A stretch of 7,073 nt of DNA from Sulfurimonas sp. (GTDB lineage: Bacteria; Campylobacterota; Campylobacteria; Campylobacterales; Sulfurimonadaceae): NCBI GenBank assembly GCA_002733155.1, contig NVUO01000008.1:97838-104910 (forward strand). The letters run 5' to 3'. The notes beneath the pieces were generated by a model. It had not been told where the DNA came from. It did no database searches and saw only the letters and a program-made list of their open reading frames with translations. Both the position numbers and the translations under genes were made by a program. Positions 5,860 through 7,073 of this stretch are shown piece after piece. How positions within the stretch are numbered: position 1 is the first letter of the stretch; the number at the start of each line of letters is the position of its first letter.

Positions 5860-7073
5860 AAAATCTATATTCTAAAGCAGCAGAAATAATTAATATATCA
5901 GCATTAGAAAATTCTCCGCTTAACTCAGAATTATTTATAGTTCTATCATCTCTTTTAGAATAAAGTGCTGATAAACCAATATTTATTTTTTCATTTAATT
6001 GGTAACGTGCGCCAAGTGATACAGATATAGAATCAGAATTTGGAAGTTCAAAACCTACTGTAGATTGTGGTGCTGGAGTCTCATCTATAACTAGACCAGC
6101 CATAAAAGTAAATTTTTTCAACTTCTGAGTAATACCAAAACGATATACATTTGTATCTTTCCAGTTTTTAGCTATTACTGCACCAAAGGCTGCATTTATA
6201 ACTGGATCAATACTGCCTTGATAATCAAAATCCAAGTCCTTATATGAAGACCAATAATTTATCTCATATACAAATTCAACTGTAGTTTTTGTAGCAAATG
6301 TATAAGCTACTGCTACATTTAAAAGTGCTGGTAAGGGTACTGCAACTGTAGCATCTCCAATATACGGCTCTCTTAGTCCAAAAGTTGGATGATTTAAAGT
6401 CAAGTCAGCATTACCATTTACAGTTAAATCAATATTTGATTTATATATAATAGCAAACTCCAACTCTTTACTTGGCTTATAAGATAAGGCTAAGTTATAA
6501 CCAAAATCTATAGAATCACCAGTCATATCACGCGAAGATATTGGTGATGCACTATTTACTATACCATCTGTGTATACCATTCTTATTCCAAGTGCAACTG
6601 CAAAGTCGTCACCTACAGGCAGGGCAATAGATGGATTAACCTCAACTAATTTAAGAGAAAAATCTTTCGCAGTAAATACAGCTGGTGCCGAGTTCCAACG
6701 CTTAGATAAGCCAGCTGGAGCTACTATGCTAAGACCAAAACGAGCTCCATCTATTAGAGGTGATACATAATGAAGTGTAGGAATAAGAAAATTCTCTTTT
6801 TCACCATTAATATCTAAGGGAGTAAGCCCAGTTGAAGAAACTGTACCTTTAAAATTTAAATTTTCTAAACCTATATACATTAAATCAAGTTCCATAATAT
6901 TTTTATTTTCCATAAAAATCATATTAGCTGGATTATAGTAAGCTGCATCAGCTCTAGTGGAATGTGCAACATTGGCTGCACCTAAGGCTACCGCATTTAG
7001 TGAAGTCTCAGGTATTTTATAACCACCAGCCATTAAAATACTACTAGCATATATTATAGATAAAATAATTTTT
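5858..7073 (-). CDS. FadL/OMPP1-family outer-membrane transport protein (start lies beyond the right edge)
   Basis: The reading frame is open to the window edge: upstream of the ATG at 7033 the in-frame codons read KIILSIIYASSIL, then MAGGYKIPE. This is the charged end and hydrophobic core of a signal peptide, with likely cleavage near LMA/GG. The ATG at 7033 is therefore internal and the true start is a few codons outside. 404 complete codons are visible. FadL features include AAYYNPANM (NPA motif about 30 residues into the mature protein), VNPSIALPVGDDFAVALG, the strand YEINYWSSY, and DETPAP...ELPNSDSISVSLGARY. It ends in LEYRF, with the terminal phenylalanine typical of outer-membrane barrels. 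The family forms a 14-stranded barrel that takes up hydrophobic compounds such as fatty acids or aromatics; the substrate here cannot be read from sequence. In a sulfur-oxidising relative, uptake of a hydrophobic sulfur species is a speculation. It shares a transcript with the ATPase gene. Confidence 0.9.
   Translation of the reverse strand, partial: KIILSIIYASSILMAGGYKIPETSLNAVALGAANVAHSTRADAAYYNPANMIFMENKNIMELDLMYIGLENLNFKGTVSSTGLTPLDINGEKENFLIPTLHYVSPLIDGARFGLSIVAPAGLSKRWNSAPAVFTAKDFSLKLVEVNPSIALPVGDDFAVALGIRMVYTDGIVNSASPISSRDMTGDSIDFGYNLALSYKPSKELEFAIIYKSNIDLTVNGNADLTLNHPTFGLREPYIGDATVAVPLPALLNVAVAYTFATKTTVEFVYEINYWSSYKDLDFDYQGSIDPVINAAFGAVIAKNWKDTNVYRFGITQKLKKFTFMAGLVIDETPAPQSTVGFELPNSDSISVSLGARYQLNEKINIGLSALYSKRDDRTINNSELSGEFSNADILIISAALEYRF

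Noticed and set aside
6570..6770. Plus-strand open frame of 66 codons inside the FadL gene
   Set aside because: It is antisense to a clear barrel-protein gene and has no family signal.
1..7073. Search for tRNA, rRNA, CRISPR array, insertion sequence or phage genes
   Set aside because: No cloverleaf, spaced direct-repeat array, transposase motif or integrase motif was seen on either strand; nearly all of the window is accounted for by conserved coding sequence.

Overview
The window is low-GC DNA in which every supported gene lies on the minus strand, so transcription runs from the right edge to the left. Protein content and gene order point to a Campylobacterota (epsilonproteobacterial) bacterium, most like the Sulfurimonas group. 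The evidence is separate nuoC and nuoD genes, a tiny cysteine-free protein in the nuoE position, and a non-canonical flavoprotein in the nuoF position. The genus is an inference from sequence style, not proven.

Right part (7073 to 4113): a FadL/OMPP1-type outer-membrane transport protein whose true start lies just beyond the right edge. Eight bases after it comes a 578-residue AAA-family ATPase with a UUG start. The Shine-Dalgarno of the ATPase overlaps the stop codon of the FadL gene, so the two look translationally coupled.

Middle (4112 to 3889): a 224-base non-coding spacer. It holds a long imperfect inverted repeat (about 4008-4057) and, nearer nuoA, candidate sigma70-type promoter elements for the nuo operon.

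Left part (3888 to 1): the start of a complex I operon in the order nuoA, nuoB, nuoC, nuoD, a small NuoE-position protein, and the 5' part of a NuoF-position gene that runs off the left edge. NuoA is a membrane subunit. NuoB (N2 cluster), NuoC and NuoD form the quinone-reducing connecting module, and their key residues are intact. The usual NADH-input pair NuoE/NuoF is not present in its standard form. The NuoE-position protein has no cysteines. The NuoF-position protein lacks the NADH/FMN-binding part and starts directly with a NuoF C-terminal iron-sulfur-like domain in which one cluster cysteine is glycine. It continues into what looks like a GltD-type iron-sulfur/FAD oxidoreductase. Complex I here therefore probably exchanges electrons with something other than NADH through the classical route. 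This electron-input module is the most interesting item in the window. The nuoD to nuoE-position junction (858-948) carries two compact stem-loops, one touching the downstream ribosome-binding site.

No tRNA, rRNA, CRISPR array, insertion sequence or phage-like gene was seen.
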